A stretch of 64,000 bases of DNA from Cytobacillus stercorigallinarum (GTDB lineage: Bacteria > Bacillota > Bacilli > Bacillales > Cytobacillaceae). The stretch is taken from the NCBI RefSeq assembly GCF_014836495.1, contig NZ_JACSQT010000006.1:124001-188000 (forward strand). The letters are read 5' to 3'. Below are positions 1 to 7,630 of the stretch, piece after piece. Numbering within the stretch: position 1 is the stretch's first letter; each line of letters starts with the position of its first letter. The notes below the pieces were generated by a model. The model was not told where the DNA came from. It worked only from the letters and a program-made list of their open reading frames with translations, and made no database searches. The position numbers and the translations under genes were made by a program.

Positions 1-260
1 GACTAGCCTCTGTTATTATCGGTGAAGCGATTTTTGGCGCAAAAACAATTTTTCGAGCAACGTTAGCTGTTATCGGTGGGGCGATTCTGTATCGTATTAT
101 AGTTACATTAGCGCTACGCGTGGAGTTCTTAGAAACGGGAGATATGAAATTGATTACGGCATTGATTGTCGTCTTCGCGCTTGTACTACCGAAGATTCTT
201 GAGAAGCAAAAAGAGAGACAACGAAAGAAAAAGCGAATGCTTCAAGCAGGAATGGAATAA
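1..260 (+). CDS. ABC transporter permease, C-terminal fragment
   Basis: This gene enters from the left edge and only its last 85 codons are present. The reading frame starts at base 3 and ends at the TAA at 258-260. It encodes two hydrophobic stretches separated by a short polar loop, then a very basic tail (EKQKERQRKKKRM) that would face the cytoplasm. The ATPase gene follows after 21 bases, so this is almost certainly the membrane subunit of the same importer. The pairing and the shape of the tail fit the permease of the TrpXYZ-type substrate-binding-protein-dependent importers; the binding-protein gene would lie to the left, outside the window. The substrate cannot be told from this fragment. 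Confidence 0.8.
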   Translation, partial: LASVIIGEAIFGAKTIFRATLAVIGGAILYRIIVTLALRVEFLETGDMKLITALIVVFALVLPKILEKQKERQRKKKRMLQAGME

Positions 261-281
261 GTAGAAGAGAGGGGTGACGAC

Positions 282-1076
282 ATGCTTGAATTAAATCAGA
301 TTCATAAAATCTTCAATGAAGGCACACCAGATGAGAAGATTGCGCTAACACAGATGAATCTCGATCTTCATCAAGGCGATTTTATGACGGTCATTGGTAG
401 TAATGGGGCAGGAAAATCGACTTTAATGAACATTATATCAGGGAAGTTAATACCGGATATCGGTCGAGTAATTATTGATGGAAAAAATGTATCGAATGTA
501 AAGGAAAATAAACGGGCACGTCTAATAGGGCGTGTATTCCAAGACCCCATGGCAGGGACTGCACCGGCGATGACAATCGAAGAGAACTTAGCTATTGCCT
601 ACACAAGAACGAGATCACGCAGCTTGCATATAGGCGTTTCGAAAAAAAGAAAAGCGTTTTTTCAAGAAAAACTAGAGATGCTTCATTTAGGTTTGGAAAA
701 CAGGCTGCAAGCAAAAGTGGGTTTGTTATCAGGTGGTGAGAGGCAGGCATTGTCTCTTTTAATGGCAACCTTCACAGAACCTAAAATCCTTTTATTGGAT
801 GAGCATACGGCCGCTTTAGATCCATCCCGGGCAGAATTAATTACGAATTTAACGAAAGAAATTGTTGCTAAATATCAATTAACGACATTAATGGTAACTC
901 ATAATATGCAGCAAGCGATTGACCTAGGCAATCGGTTAATTATGATGGATAAAGGACAGATTATTTTCTCTGCGGATGAGAAGCAAAAATCGCAGCTTAC
1001 AGTTGAGAAATTATTACATGAGTTTCAACAAATTCGTGGTGAAAAAATGAACAGTGACCGTGCAATCCTTGCATAA
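282..1076 (+). CDS. ABC transporter ATP-binding protein
   Basis: This is the 264-residue cytoplasmic ATPase subunit of an importer. It has a Walker A loop GSNGAGKST at residues 39-47, the ABC signature LSGGERQ at 149-155, Walker B ILLLDEH at 169-175, a D-loop (ALDP) and the switch histidine in MVTHNM. The Asp that usually follows LLDEP is kept, although the motif reads LLDEH, as in the TrpZ/ABC.X4 subgroup. It begins at ATG 282 behind GAGGGGTGA and lies 21 bases after the permease, in one operon. A rho-independent terminator follows at about 1096-1122. TrpXYZ-type systems have been linked to tryptophan or other small aromatic or branched substrates, but the substrate here is unknown. Confidence 0.88.
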   Translation: MLELNQIHKIFNEGTPDEKIALTQMNLDLHQGDFMTVIGSNGAGKSTLMNIISGKLIPDIGRVIIDGKNVSNVKENKRARLIGRVFQDPMAGTAPAMTIEENLAIAYTRTRSRSLHIGVSKKRKAFFQEKLEMLHLGLENRLQAKVGLLSGGERQALSLLMATFTEPKILLLDEHTAALDPSRAELITNLTKEIVAKYQLTTLMVTHNMQQAIDLGNRLIMMDKGQIIFSADEKQKSQLTVEKLLHEFQQIRGEKMNSDRAILA

Positions 1077-1095
1077 ATGAAGATTCTAGTGTGAG

Positions 1096-1122
1096 AAAGA
1101 GTCCGTTAGTGGACTCTTTTTT
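1096..1122 (+). terminator. Rho-independent terminator after the ABC operon
   Basis: A 9-bp perfect stem (AAAGAGTCC / GGACTCTTT) with a 6-base loop is followed by a run of T. It lies 20 bases after the ATPase stop codon. Confidence 0.85.
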
Positions 1123-1182
1123 GTTGGTTTTTATGTTTCTTCAATAGAATGTTAATCAATCCGATACCACGGTGGCTTTTAT

Positions 1183-1617
1183 TTAATGATTTAGCCTTGG
1201 TGAAGGAATGTTGCGGTTGATCAAATCTTGTAATGACACTTGATCTAAGATGAAGGCAATTTCTTCACGCAGAAGTGCCCATAATGGCTGAAGGACGCAC
1301 CCTTGATCTTCTAATGGACAGTATTCATAAGCAGTGATACTGACACAACTCATTGGTGCAAGAGGGCCTTCTAGCTGACGAATGACTTCTCCTATATTAA
1401 TCTCATGACTTTCTTTCTTTAACATATAGCCCCCATAGACACCTCGTTTACTTTTTACATAACCATGGCTTTTTAAAAGAAGCAGAATTTGTTCTAAATA
1501 TTGAATAGGTACTAATGTTTTTGCTGAAATGTCTTTGATGGTTATAAGATCTCCTTCATTTTTCCCAAGAACAATTAATGAGCGCAGCGCATATTCCCCT
1601 TTACTCGATATTTTCAA
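1183..1617 (-). CDS. Rrf2-family transcriptional regulator with three cysteines
   Basis: This is a 144-residue winged-helix regulator of the Rrf2 family (IscR, NsrR and CymR relatives). I start it at TTG 1617 because AGGAGG lies just upstream and the protein then begins MKISSKGEYALRS, the usual family start; an ATG at 1635 would lie upstream of the ribosome-binding site. The helix-turn-helix covers about residues 25-60 and ends in the typical RGVYGGY motif. Cysteines at 91, 100 and 107 stand where IscR and NsrR carry their Fe-S ligands, so a cluster-binding sensor is likely; CymR lacks these cysteines. It is divergent from the cysteine dioxygenase-like gene, and a palindrome lies between them. 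The effector is unknown: iron-sulphur status, nitric oxide or oxygen are the family precedents. Confidence 0.88.
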   Translation of the reverse strand: MKISSKGEYALRSLIVLGKNEGDLITIKDISAKTLVPIQYLEQILLLLKSHGYVKSKRGVYGGYMLKKESHEINIGEVIRQLEGPLAPMSCVSITAYEYCPLEDQGCVLQPLWALLREEIAFILDQVSLQDLINRNIPSPRLNH

Positions 1618-1745
1618 AGTACAGCCTCCTGTCAAACATCTTATAAAAGGTTATTAGTGCTTCTATAGAAATATAACCTAGGCTTCTACTCATTTTCTTG
1701 CATTTTACTCACGAAAGTACAAGCCTGTCATATTGTATTTTAGAA

Positions 1746-1766
1746 AGTTGATAAAATCGATCAACT
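1746..1766. promoter_or_regulatory. Palindrome, candidate Rrf2 operator
   Basis: A perfect 7-bp inverted repeat AGTTGAT-N7-ATCAACT sits in the divergent region between the Rrf2 gene and the dioxygenase gene, 36 bases before the latter's start. A possible -35 (TTGATA, 1748-1753) lies inside the left arm, so binding there would affect transcription of the dioxygenase/hydroxylase pair. Assignment to the Rrf2 protein is inference from position. Confidence 0.5.
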
Positions 1767-1801
1767 ATTCATAGATTGCATACAAAGGAGCGATTGACAC
1801 C

Positions 1802-2257
1802 GTGACATTTCAAGAAAAGATTCGCCAAGCTTTACAAGAAAAAGAAGTGCCTTTCGATAAGGCGATTCGTTCATTAAATATTCGTTCAAAAGAGTTGGAG
1901 CCTTATATTAAACAACCACAAGGGAGGTTAGAGTATGGAAGAAACGTCATTTATCGCAATCAGGAGGTTGAGGTCATTGTCGTGTATCTTCCGCCATTTG
2001 CTAAAACGCTTGTCCATGATCATGGTTTTTCAAAAGGAGAAGTGCATATTGTTCAGGGAAGCTTGCTGAATCTCATTTATAATAAAGATTTATCGGTTAA
2101 TAAAATCGAGTCATATCAGGCAGAGGAGTTTTTTCATGTAGAGGGGGACACCATTCATCTCATGTTTAATCCTACGCCATTTGAGGTCATTAGTTTTCAT
2201 GTTTATTCACCGCCATTAACGCATAACCAGACTTATCCTGCTGAAGGGAGAGGATAA
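1802..2257 (+). CDS. Cysteine dioxygenase family protein (cupin, YubC-like)
   Basis: This 151-residue cupin starts at GTG 1802 behind GGAGCG. It resembles bacterial thiol dioxygenases such as B. subtilis YubC. The iron ligands expected of the family are present: H72 and H74 in VHDHG and H119 in TIHLM. The second-shell triad S131-H133-Y135 is also intact in SFHVYSPP, with the typical SPP after it. As in other bacterial members there is a Gly, not a Cys, after the HDH motif, so no Cys-Tyr crosslink can form. The predicted reaction is non-heme-iron-dependent oxidation of cysteine or a related thiol to the sulphinate. It is followed after 2 bases by the HpaB-like gene and is probably cotranscribed with it. 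Confidence 0.85.
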   Translation: MTFQEKIRQALQEKEVPFDKAIRSLNIRSKELEPYIKQPQGRLEYGRNVIYRNQEVEVIVVYLPPFAKTLVHDHGFSKGEVHIVQGSLLNLIYNKDLSVNKIESYQAEEFFHVEGDTIHLMFNPTPFEVISFHVYSPPLTHNQTYPAEGRG

Positions 2258-2259
2258 GC

Positions 2260-3672
2260 TTGTTTATTGAAAGTTTGAAGGATGGCAGAAATGTTTGGTT
2301 GAATGGTAACAGAATTGATATTACCGAAGATGTAAATTTTAGAGGTACGTTGACGACGATTGAATCATTGTTTTCACAATTAACGAACCCAAAGTTACAG
2401 CAATTAATCGGATATTTTGATGATGATTTTCAGCAATGGGTGCATAAGGCTTTTTATTTACCGAGAGATGTCACTGAATTACAGCAAAGGCGCACGGCTT
2501 TTGAGGCATGGGCGAAAGATACGAACGGCATGATGAGTCGACTTTCCGATTATGCCCGTTCGCGAGTGACCGGCTGGTATGCAAATAGAGGCGTATATCG
2601 TGAATTAGATCCGCATTTCCCAGGAAAAATAGAGGCTTATTATCATACTGCCAAAAGAGAAAATCGTTTCATTGCCATTGTTCAAAGAGATCCGCAAATC
2701 AACCGAAGTGCTAATGAGCATTTAAATACGGATAAGTTAGGTTTATTGAGAATTACAAAGAAGACAAAAGAAGGCGTATATATTAGTGGGGCTAAGATGA
2801 TTGGCACTTCCGCACCTTATGCCCATGATATTATTGTTTATCCCTTAGCACCTTTAGATGAAGCGAAGAAAGATTTAGCCCATATGCTGATTGTGCCCGC
2901 AAATGCTAAGGGTTTGCATATGGTTTGTCGTGAGTCTTTTGCAGAAGCGTCGCAAGTTGAACATTTCCTTAGTGCACAATACGATGAAATGGATGCTGTA
3001 CTGATTTTTGATGATGTCTTTGTGCCGTGGGAGAGAGTTTTACTGCATGATAACCCTAGTGCTTTAGCACAAATAAAAGTTGATTCTATTTCTAATAGCT
3101 TAGCGTATCATCAAGCCATTGTTCGCCTGCAAACGAAGTTATCTTTTATGGCAGCAGTGGCAAATGCCATGGCCCATGTGATCGGAGCAGATGGCTATTT
3201 ACATGTACAAGAAAAGCTAGGGGAACTTATTATCCAAATGCGCACAATTGAAGGGTTAATCATTGCTGCTGAACAAAATGGAAAGTTAGAGAAAGACATT
3301 TATATTCCTGATTTTAATTATATTCAAACGGCGAGAGTACTTGGTACAAAATATTACCCAAATGCAGTTGAAATCATACAATTAATAGGTGCTGGCGGAT
3401 TGATACAATTACCTTCGTCCATGGCGGATCTATCGGGTGAAATCAGTCAGTTGACACAAAAATATTATAAAGGGAAGAATGCTACTGCAGAAGAACGGAC
3501 GAAGCTATTTAAATTAGCTTGGGATTTAATAGGCTCACCTTTTGGTTCTCGTCATGAATTATACGAGCGCTTTTATTCTGGGGATCCGATGCTGCAAACA
3601 GCGGATATGTGGCGGAAATATGATAAGAGGGAGTGGGCGAGACAGCTAGCCCCATTTTGGAAAAACAGTTGA
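2260..3672 (+). CDS. 4-hydroxyphenylacetate 3-hydroxylase family monooxygenase
   Basis: This 470-residue protein has the length and plan of the HpaB oxygenase component, which uses reduced flavin from a separate reductase to hydroxylate phenolic rings. The acyl-CoA-dehydrogenase-like core is recognisable from RITKKTKEGVYISGAK, then FDDVFVPWERVLLHD near the middle, and an alpha-helical C-terminal half that includes GAGGLIQLPSS. It begins at TTG 2260, 2 bases after the dioxygenase stop, with GGGAGAGG upstream. No HpaC-type reductase lies next to it. The natural substrate may not be 4-hydroxyphenylacetate: the pairing with a thiol dioxygenase and an Fe-S-type regulator is unusual and hints at another substrate. 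Confidence 0.85.
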   Translation: MFIESLKDGRNVWLNGNRIDITEDVNFRGTLTTIESLFSQLTNPKLQQLIGYFDDDFQQWVHKAFYLPRDVTELQQRRTAFEAWAKDTNGMMSRLSDYARSRVTGWYANRGVYRELDPHFPGKIEAYYHTAKRENRFIAIVQRDPQINRSANEHLNTDKLGLLRITKKTKEGVYISGAKMIGTSAPYAHDIIVYPLAPLDEAKKDLAHMLIVPANAKGLHMVCRESFAEASQVEHFLSAQYDEMDAVLIFDDVFVPWERVLLHDNPSALAQIKVDSISNSLAYHQAIVRLQTKLSFMAAVANAMAHVIGADGYLHVQEKLGELIIQMRTIEGLIIAAEQNGKLEKDIYIPDFNYIQTARVLGTKYYPNAVEIIQLIGAGGLIQLPSSMADLSGEISQLTQKYYKGKNATAEERTKLFKLAWDLIGSPFGSRHELYERFYSGDPMLQTADMWRKYDKREWARQLAPFWKNS

Positions 3673-3690
3673 TAGAAGAAGAGTGAACGA

Positions 3691-3720
3691 TAAAAATAGC
3701 CACCTGATTAAAGGTGACTA
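3691..3720 (-). terminator. Terminator after tyrS (convergent)
   Basis: On the minus strand a 9-bp stem with one mismatch (AGTCACCT / AGGTGGCT core) is followed by TTTTTA. It lies between the convergent hydroxylase and tyrS genes. Confidence 0.7.
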
Positions 3721-3739
3721 TGGCAAATCATCTCACAAC

Positions 3740-4981
3740 CTAATTCTTTAACAATAATTTCATGAATTTTCTTTTACCTACTGAAACAATCATATTATGC
3801 TTAATCGCAATTGTTTCCATATCAGCGGTAATTTTTTCACCTTCTATTCTAATTGCGCCACCAACAATCATTCTTTTAGCCTCAGATTTTGAAGAAAGTA
3901 AGCCTGTATCCACTAACAATTGCACAAGAGTGATAGAAGTTGGGCCAGACCATGTCATTGTCGGCAGATCTTCTGGTAATGCTCCTTTTTGAAAAATCGT
4001 AATAAATTGTTGTTCTGCTTTTTCAGCTGCCTCTTCATCATGGTACATTTGGACAATTCGCTTTGCCAATTGCATTTTTACATCTCGCGGATGAAGGGTT
4101 TTCTTATCTAGCCCTTCTTCTATCTCAGTTATTTCTTCCGGTGTGAGAGTGGTAATAAGTGTAAAGTACTTCTTCATGAGTTCATCCGGAATAGACATCG
4201 CTTTCCCGTACATTTCGTTTGCTGGTTCATTAATGCCGATATAATTATTCTTGGACTTTGACATTTTCTCCACACCATCTAAACCTTCAAGTAGCGGCAT
4301 CAGTAGCGCAATTTGCTTCGGTTTCCCAAATTTCTCTTGAAAATGTCTACCCATTAGGACATTAAAGTGTTGATCAGTACCTCCTAATTCAATATCGCAT
4401 TCAAGCACAACAGAATCGTAGCCTTGCATAACTGGGTAGAAGAATTCATGTAAGGAAATCGGTTTCCCGTAAGCGATTCTTTCTTCAAAATCATCACGTT
4501 CCATTAAACGGGCAATGGTAATTTTCCCTGCTAATTGAATGACATCATCAAACTTGAGCTGAGAGAGCCATGTTGAATTATAATGTAATTCGACTTTTTC
4601 CATATCGAGTACTTTACCGAATTGCTCAAAGTAAGTTTGGGCGTTATGCTTCACTTCTTCATCGGTTAACGGTTTTCTGGCGATGGCCTTACCTGTCGGA
4701 TCACCAATCTTACCAGTAAAATCCCCAATTAATAATTGAATCGTATGACCATTGTCTTGAAATTGCTTTAACTTTTTTAATACAACCGTATGACCTAAAT
4801 GAACGTCAGGAGCTGAAGGGTCTAAGCCAAGTTTAATCTTTAACGGTTTATTTAATAAAATCGACTTTGCTAACTTCTCTTCTAATTCTTCGGTAGGTAT
4901 AATTTCTTGTACACCTTGTTTGTATAACTTTAATTGTCTTTGTACTTCGTTTAATTGCTTGCTTGATAATTTTTCTTTCAC
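3740..4981 (-). CDS. tyrS: Tyrosyl-tRNA synthetase (TyrZ type)
   Basis: This 413-residue class I synthetase charges tRNA-Tyr. It has the HIGH-type motif HLGH at 61-64, the KMSKS loop at 239-243, an anticodon-binding middle and a C-terminal S4-like RNA-binding domain ([10 protein letters not shown]). The length equals that of B. subtilis TyrZ, and the KMSKS form rather than KFGKT places it in the TyrZ branch rather than the TyrS branch. Transcription is controlled by a T-box leader with a TAC specifier directly upstream. A MarR-family gene lies further upstream, resembling the ywaE association seen at tyrZ in B. subtilis. Whether a second tyrosyl-tRNA synthetase exists elsewhere cannot be seen here. 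Confidence 0.95.
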   Translation of the reverse strand: MKEKLSSKQLNEVQRQLKLYKQGVQEIIPTEELEEKLAKSILLNKPLKIKLGLDPSAPDVHLGHTVVLKKLKQFQDNGHTIQLLIGDFTGKIGDPTGKAIARKPLTDEEVKHNAQTYFEQFGKVLDMEKVELHYNSTWLSQLKFDDVIQLAGKITIARLMERDDFEERIAYGKPISLHEFFYPVMQGYDSVVLECDIELGGTDQHFNVLMGRHFQEKFGKPKQIALLMPLLEGLDGVEKMSKSKNNYIGINEPANEMYGKAMSIPDELMKKYFTLITTLTPEEITEIEEGLDKKTLHPRDVKMQLAKRIVQMYHDEEAAEKAEQQFITIFQKGALPEDLPTMTWSGPTSITLVQLLVDTGLLSSKSEAKRMIVGGAIRIEGEKITADMETIAIKHNMIVSVGKRKFMKLLLKN

Positions 4982-5012
4982 GATTATTCACATCCTTAAA
5001 AAATAATAAAAA

Positions 5013-5238
5013 AACCACATCCCTCATAAAAAGGGACGTGGATTACACGCGTTACCACCCTAATTGAGAAGTAAAATACTTCTCCACCTCAACAGTTAAC
5101 GAACGTAGCCGTCCATTGCAAGCAGCAATGAAAGTTCAAGAAGTTGTACTTCGCTTCATCCTATATACCGACTCTCAGCTATTCGTCAGCTCTCTGTGAT
5201 AGGGAGGAGGTTGCTACTAAGACTTCTATCATCACATT
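5013..5238 (-). promoter_or_regulatory. T-box riboswitch with tyrosine specifier
   Basis: Read on the minus strand, this leader carries the T-box sequence AGGGTGGTAACGCG (about 5048-5061), which binds the acceptor end of uncharged tRNA. A strong terminator hairpin CCACGTCCC / GGGATGTGG with a T run follows (about 5013-5042). Upstream are the stem I elements: AGTA-type motif, AGAGAG and GCTGAGAGTC. In the 3' strand of stem I the triplet TAC (5148-5146), followed by a purine in GAAGTACAACTTC, is the expected specifier codon. This matches the tyrosyl-tRNA synthetase downstream. Confidence 0.93.
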
Positions 5239-5245
5239 TTCTTTA

Positions 5246-5725
5246 TTAAAATTTATTGTCTTTAATAAGCTTGTAAAGAGTTGCTGCTAATTGCTTTTGA
5301 TCGTCCGTTTTTAAACCTTTAACAATGGCGATTTCTCCCTCATGAAATTCGGGGTATAACTCTTCAATGACCTCTTTACCCTTAGGTGTAATCACAACAA
5401 AGGTGTTTCTTCGGTCTCTTGGGTCGGTTTCCCTTCTGCATAATGACTTATTTTCTAATGTGCGCATAATATTACTGATTGTTGCTTTTGATACACCTGC
5501 AGAAAGGGCAAGCTCTTTTGTTTCCATTTTTCCATATATCCATAAATCATATAGAATCGAAAAGGATGTCCAAGAAATTTTATGCTTGGCTAACACTTCT
5601 TGCTCTAGCTTATTTTTAATGCCTTGGCCAATGCGATAGAGGCTAGTGACTACGGCGATTGCATTCGGCTCTATCGTTGTTTTTTTACTTATCTTTTGAA
5701 TGATTGTTGACTCTTCAGTGTGCAA
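5246..5725 (-). CDS. MarR-family transcriptional regulator
   Basis: This winged-helix regulator of about 159 residues has the MarR signature: a recognition helix region KELALSAGVSKATISN and a wing DPRDRRNTFVVITPKG. It ends just before the tyrS T-box leader, so readthrough into tyrS is possible. The start is uncertain: the only usable codon in frame before an upstream stop is TTG 5725, which has no good ribosome-binding site, while an AAAGGGG further upstream faces no normal start in this frame. A rare ATT start or a small frameshift are alternatives. The neighbouring position of a MarR gene and tyrZ is also known in B. subtilis (ywaE). Ligand and targets are unknown. Confidence 0.82.
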   Translation of the reverse strand: MHTEESTIIQKISKKTTIEPNAIAVVTSLYRIGQGIKNKLEQEVLAKHKISWTSFSILYDLWIYGKMETKELALSAGVSKATISNIMRTLENKSLCRRETDPRDRRNTFVVITPKGKEVIEELYPEFHEGEIAIVKGLKTDDQKQLAATLYKLIKDNKF

Positions 5726-5832
5726 ATAGCCATCTTCGTCTAATTGATGAATAGGATCAACCCCTTTATTTTCAGAATCATTAGCTATGAAACGATTCTA
5801 CAAAAAAAGAAACAGGATTGCAACCCTAAAAA

Positions 5833-6384
5833 TTAAGGGTAATACAAAACTGTTTGATAAATAATCATATCTTCGCCAATATTGCGATATGTATGAGCCT
5901 TGTTGGCGGAGAAGCGGATGGAATTACCAGGTTGAATGGTGTATTGTTGGTCATTAATTTCAAGTTGCAGTGTACCAGTAATCACCGTTACATACTCTTC
6001 CACCCCTTCATTATGTTTTTCTGATAGATGTTCATAACCTGTCTCGATCTCGACAGTGAAAATTTCAAACTTTTTTCGTGGGTCAAATGGGAAGACCGGG
6101 TATACGCGATATTTCCCACTATACTCCATAATGGGACTGATATCATGGCGATTGACCACATGAATAGGAGACTGCTGTTCCTGAATTAAAGATGAGAAGG
6201 AAACTTGTAATCCTGTGGCAATTTTCCATAGTGTTGTGACTGTAGGGTTGGATTCTCCTCGTTCTATTTGCCCGAGCATGGCTTTACTTACATGAGTTAA
6301 GTTTGCAGTAGTATCTAGACTTAAACCTCTTGCTTTACGTAGATTTTTTAAGTTAACGCCGATATTTTTTTGAATATTATCCAT
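5833..6384 (-). CDS. XRE-family regulator with C-terminal cupin domain
   Basis: This 183-residue regulator has an N-terminal helix-turn-helix at about 8-65 (LSLDTTANLTHVSKAMLGQ, then GESNPTVTTLWKIA) and a C-terminal cupin at about 105-180 (EYVTVITGTLQLEI, then PGNSIRFSANKAHTYRN). This HTH-cupin arrangement is common for small-molecule-sensing regulators of amino acid or osmolyte genes. The start at ATG 6384 follows GGAGGAATT. It is divergent from azlCD and most likely controls that pair. The cupin's ligand is unknown. Confidence 0.9.
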   Translation of the reverse strand: MDNIQKNIGVNLKNLRKARGLSLDTTANLTHVSKAMLGQIERGESNPTVTTLWKIATGLQVSFSSLIQEQQSPIHVVNRHDISPIMEYSGKYRVYPVFPFDPRKKFEIFTVEIETGYEHLSEKHNEGVEEYVTVITGTLQLEINDQQYTIQPGNSIRFSANKAHTYRNIGEDMIIYQTVLYYP

Positions 6385-6396
6385 AATTCCTCCAAA

Positions 6397-6441
6397 AACA
6401 ATTGTTTAATATAACGTACGAATGTATAATATATTGTACAA
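6397..6441. promoter_or_regulatory. Two short palindromes in the XRE/azlC divergent region
   Basis: A 10-bp palindrome AACAATTGTT (6397-6406) and an 8-bp palindrome TTGTACAA (6434-6441) lie in the AT-rich spacer between the XRE-cupin gene and azlC. They could be regulator half-sites, but in AT-rich DNA such short palindromes are weak evidence. Confidence 0.3.
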
Positions 6442-6505
6442 CTAACTAATCAGATTATTTATTCAATATTATACTATTTTTTGGGATGAAGGGTAGGGAG
6501 AAATA

Positions 6506-7231
6506 TTGGCGGAGCTATTGTTACAATCAAGAGAAGTACCATTTCGAAAAGGGCTGCAGGCTGGTGTAAGTATTGCGATTGGTTATGCACCCGTTGCACT
6601 TACTTTTGGCTTATTAGCAAAGACGACAGGGTTAACTTTTATAGAGACTGTCCTTATGAGTATGGTGGTTTTTGCAGGTGCATCACAATATATGGCACTT
6701 AGCTTAATTAGTTTAGGAACGAGTATTTTCGAAATTATTTTTACAACTTTTATTGTTAATATTCGCCATTTTCTGATGAGTACAGCGCTTAATGAAAAAG
6801 CAGAAGATGACAGCTTAATAAAAAAGGCACTTTATTCATTCGGCATTACAGATGAATCTTTTTCGGTTATCGCCACAAAAGACGGCGTTCAAAAAACTGG
6901 CTTTATCTTAGGTGTGAATATCATTGGTTATATGAGCTGGGTTACCTTTACCGCTCTTGGCTTCGTCGTTGGTGCAAGCTTGCCACACGTGTTACAAGAA
7001 AGTATGGCAGTTGCGCTTTATGCGATGTTTATTGGTCTACTTGTTCCTTCGATGAAAGGGAGTCTTAAAGTTGTTTATCTTGCTGCTGTTGCTGCCGCTT
7101 TAAACACTATCTTTACCTTTACAGGTGCACTCTCAACAGGCTGGTCAATTGTTATAGCAACTTTAATGTCTTCCGTTCTTATTGAGGTTATAGAAGGAAT
7201 AAAGAGGGGGAATAGACAAAATGAGCAATGA
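6506..7231 (+). CDS. azlC: AzlC-family amino acid exporter subunit
   Basis: This 241-residue multi-spanning membrane protein is the large subunit of AzlCD exporters, which in B. subtilis confer azaleucine resistance and export branched-chain amino acids. Family hallmarks are the start RKGLQAGVSIAIGYAPVALTFG, MVVFAGASQYMAL, and INIRHFLM-type VNIRHFLMS. It starts at TTG 6506 behind GGGAG and overlaps azlD by 11 bases, a sign of translational coupling. The XRE-cupin gene transcribed the other way is the likely regulator, replacing the Lrp-type AzlB of B. subtilis. Confidence 0.9.
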   Translation: MAELLLQSREVPFRKGLQAGVSIAIGYAPVALTFGLLAKTTGLTFIETVLMSMVVFAGASQYMALSLISLGTSIFEIIFTTFIVNIRHFLMSTALNEKAEDDSLIKKALYSFGITDESFSVIATKDGVQKTGFILGVNIIGYMSWVTFTALGFVVGASLPHVLQESMAVALYAMFIGLLVPSMKGSLKVVYLAAVAAALNTIFTFTGALSTGWSIVIATLMSSVLIEVIEGIKRGNRQNEQ

Positions 7232-7529
7232 AGTACTTTGGTTAATTATTGGCATGGGTCTAGTTACATATCTTCCAAGGGTTGCGCCATTTTTACTTTT
7301 TAAAGGAAAAGAGCTGCCTGTCTTTGTGCAATCAGTTTTAAAAAATGTTCCTTATGCGACACTTGGTGCCCTTATTTTCCCTGGGATTTTGCTTATTGGA
7401 GAAAGCATCTGGTACGGCTTACTTGGTGCGGCAATTGCGTTTATCGTTGCTTATATTGGCGCGAATGTAGTCTTTGTTGTCCTTAGTGCGATTATTGTTT
7501 TGTCAGGTTATTCCTTATTCATCAGTTAG
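7221..7529 (+). CDS. azlD: AzlD-family small membrane subunit
   Basis: This 102-residue protein has about four hydrophobic segments and the AzlD motif TYLPRVAPFLLF near its N-terminus. It is the small partner of AzlC in branched-chain amino acid export. Its ATG lies inside the end of azlC and is preceded by AGAGGGG, so the two are translated together. No clear terminator follows; the next gene begins about 100 bases on. Confidence 0.9.
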   Translation: MSNEVLWLIIGMGLVTYLPRVAPFLLFKGKELPVFVQSVLKNVPYATLGALIFPGILLIGESIWYGLLGAAIAFIVAYIGANVVFVVLSAIIVLSGYSLFIS

Positions 7530-7630
7530 TTCTTTCTTTCCTCCTTTTTGCAGTTCTAAATATGGAAAAGTATACTAAACTAAGTATGAAGGGTTGTACT
7601 TTTTCCATTGAGATTAAAGGAGGGAACAAA

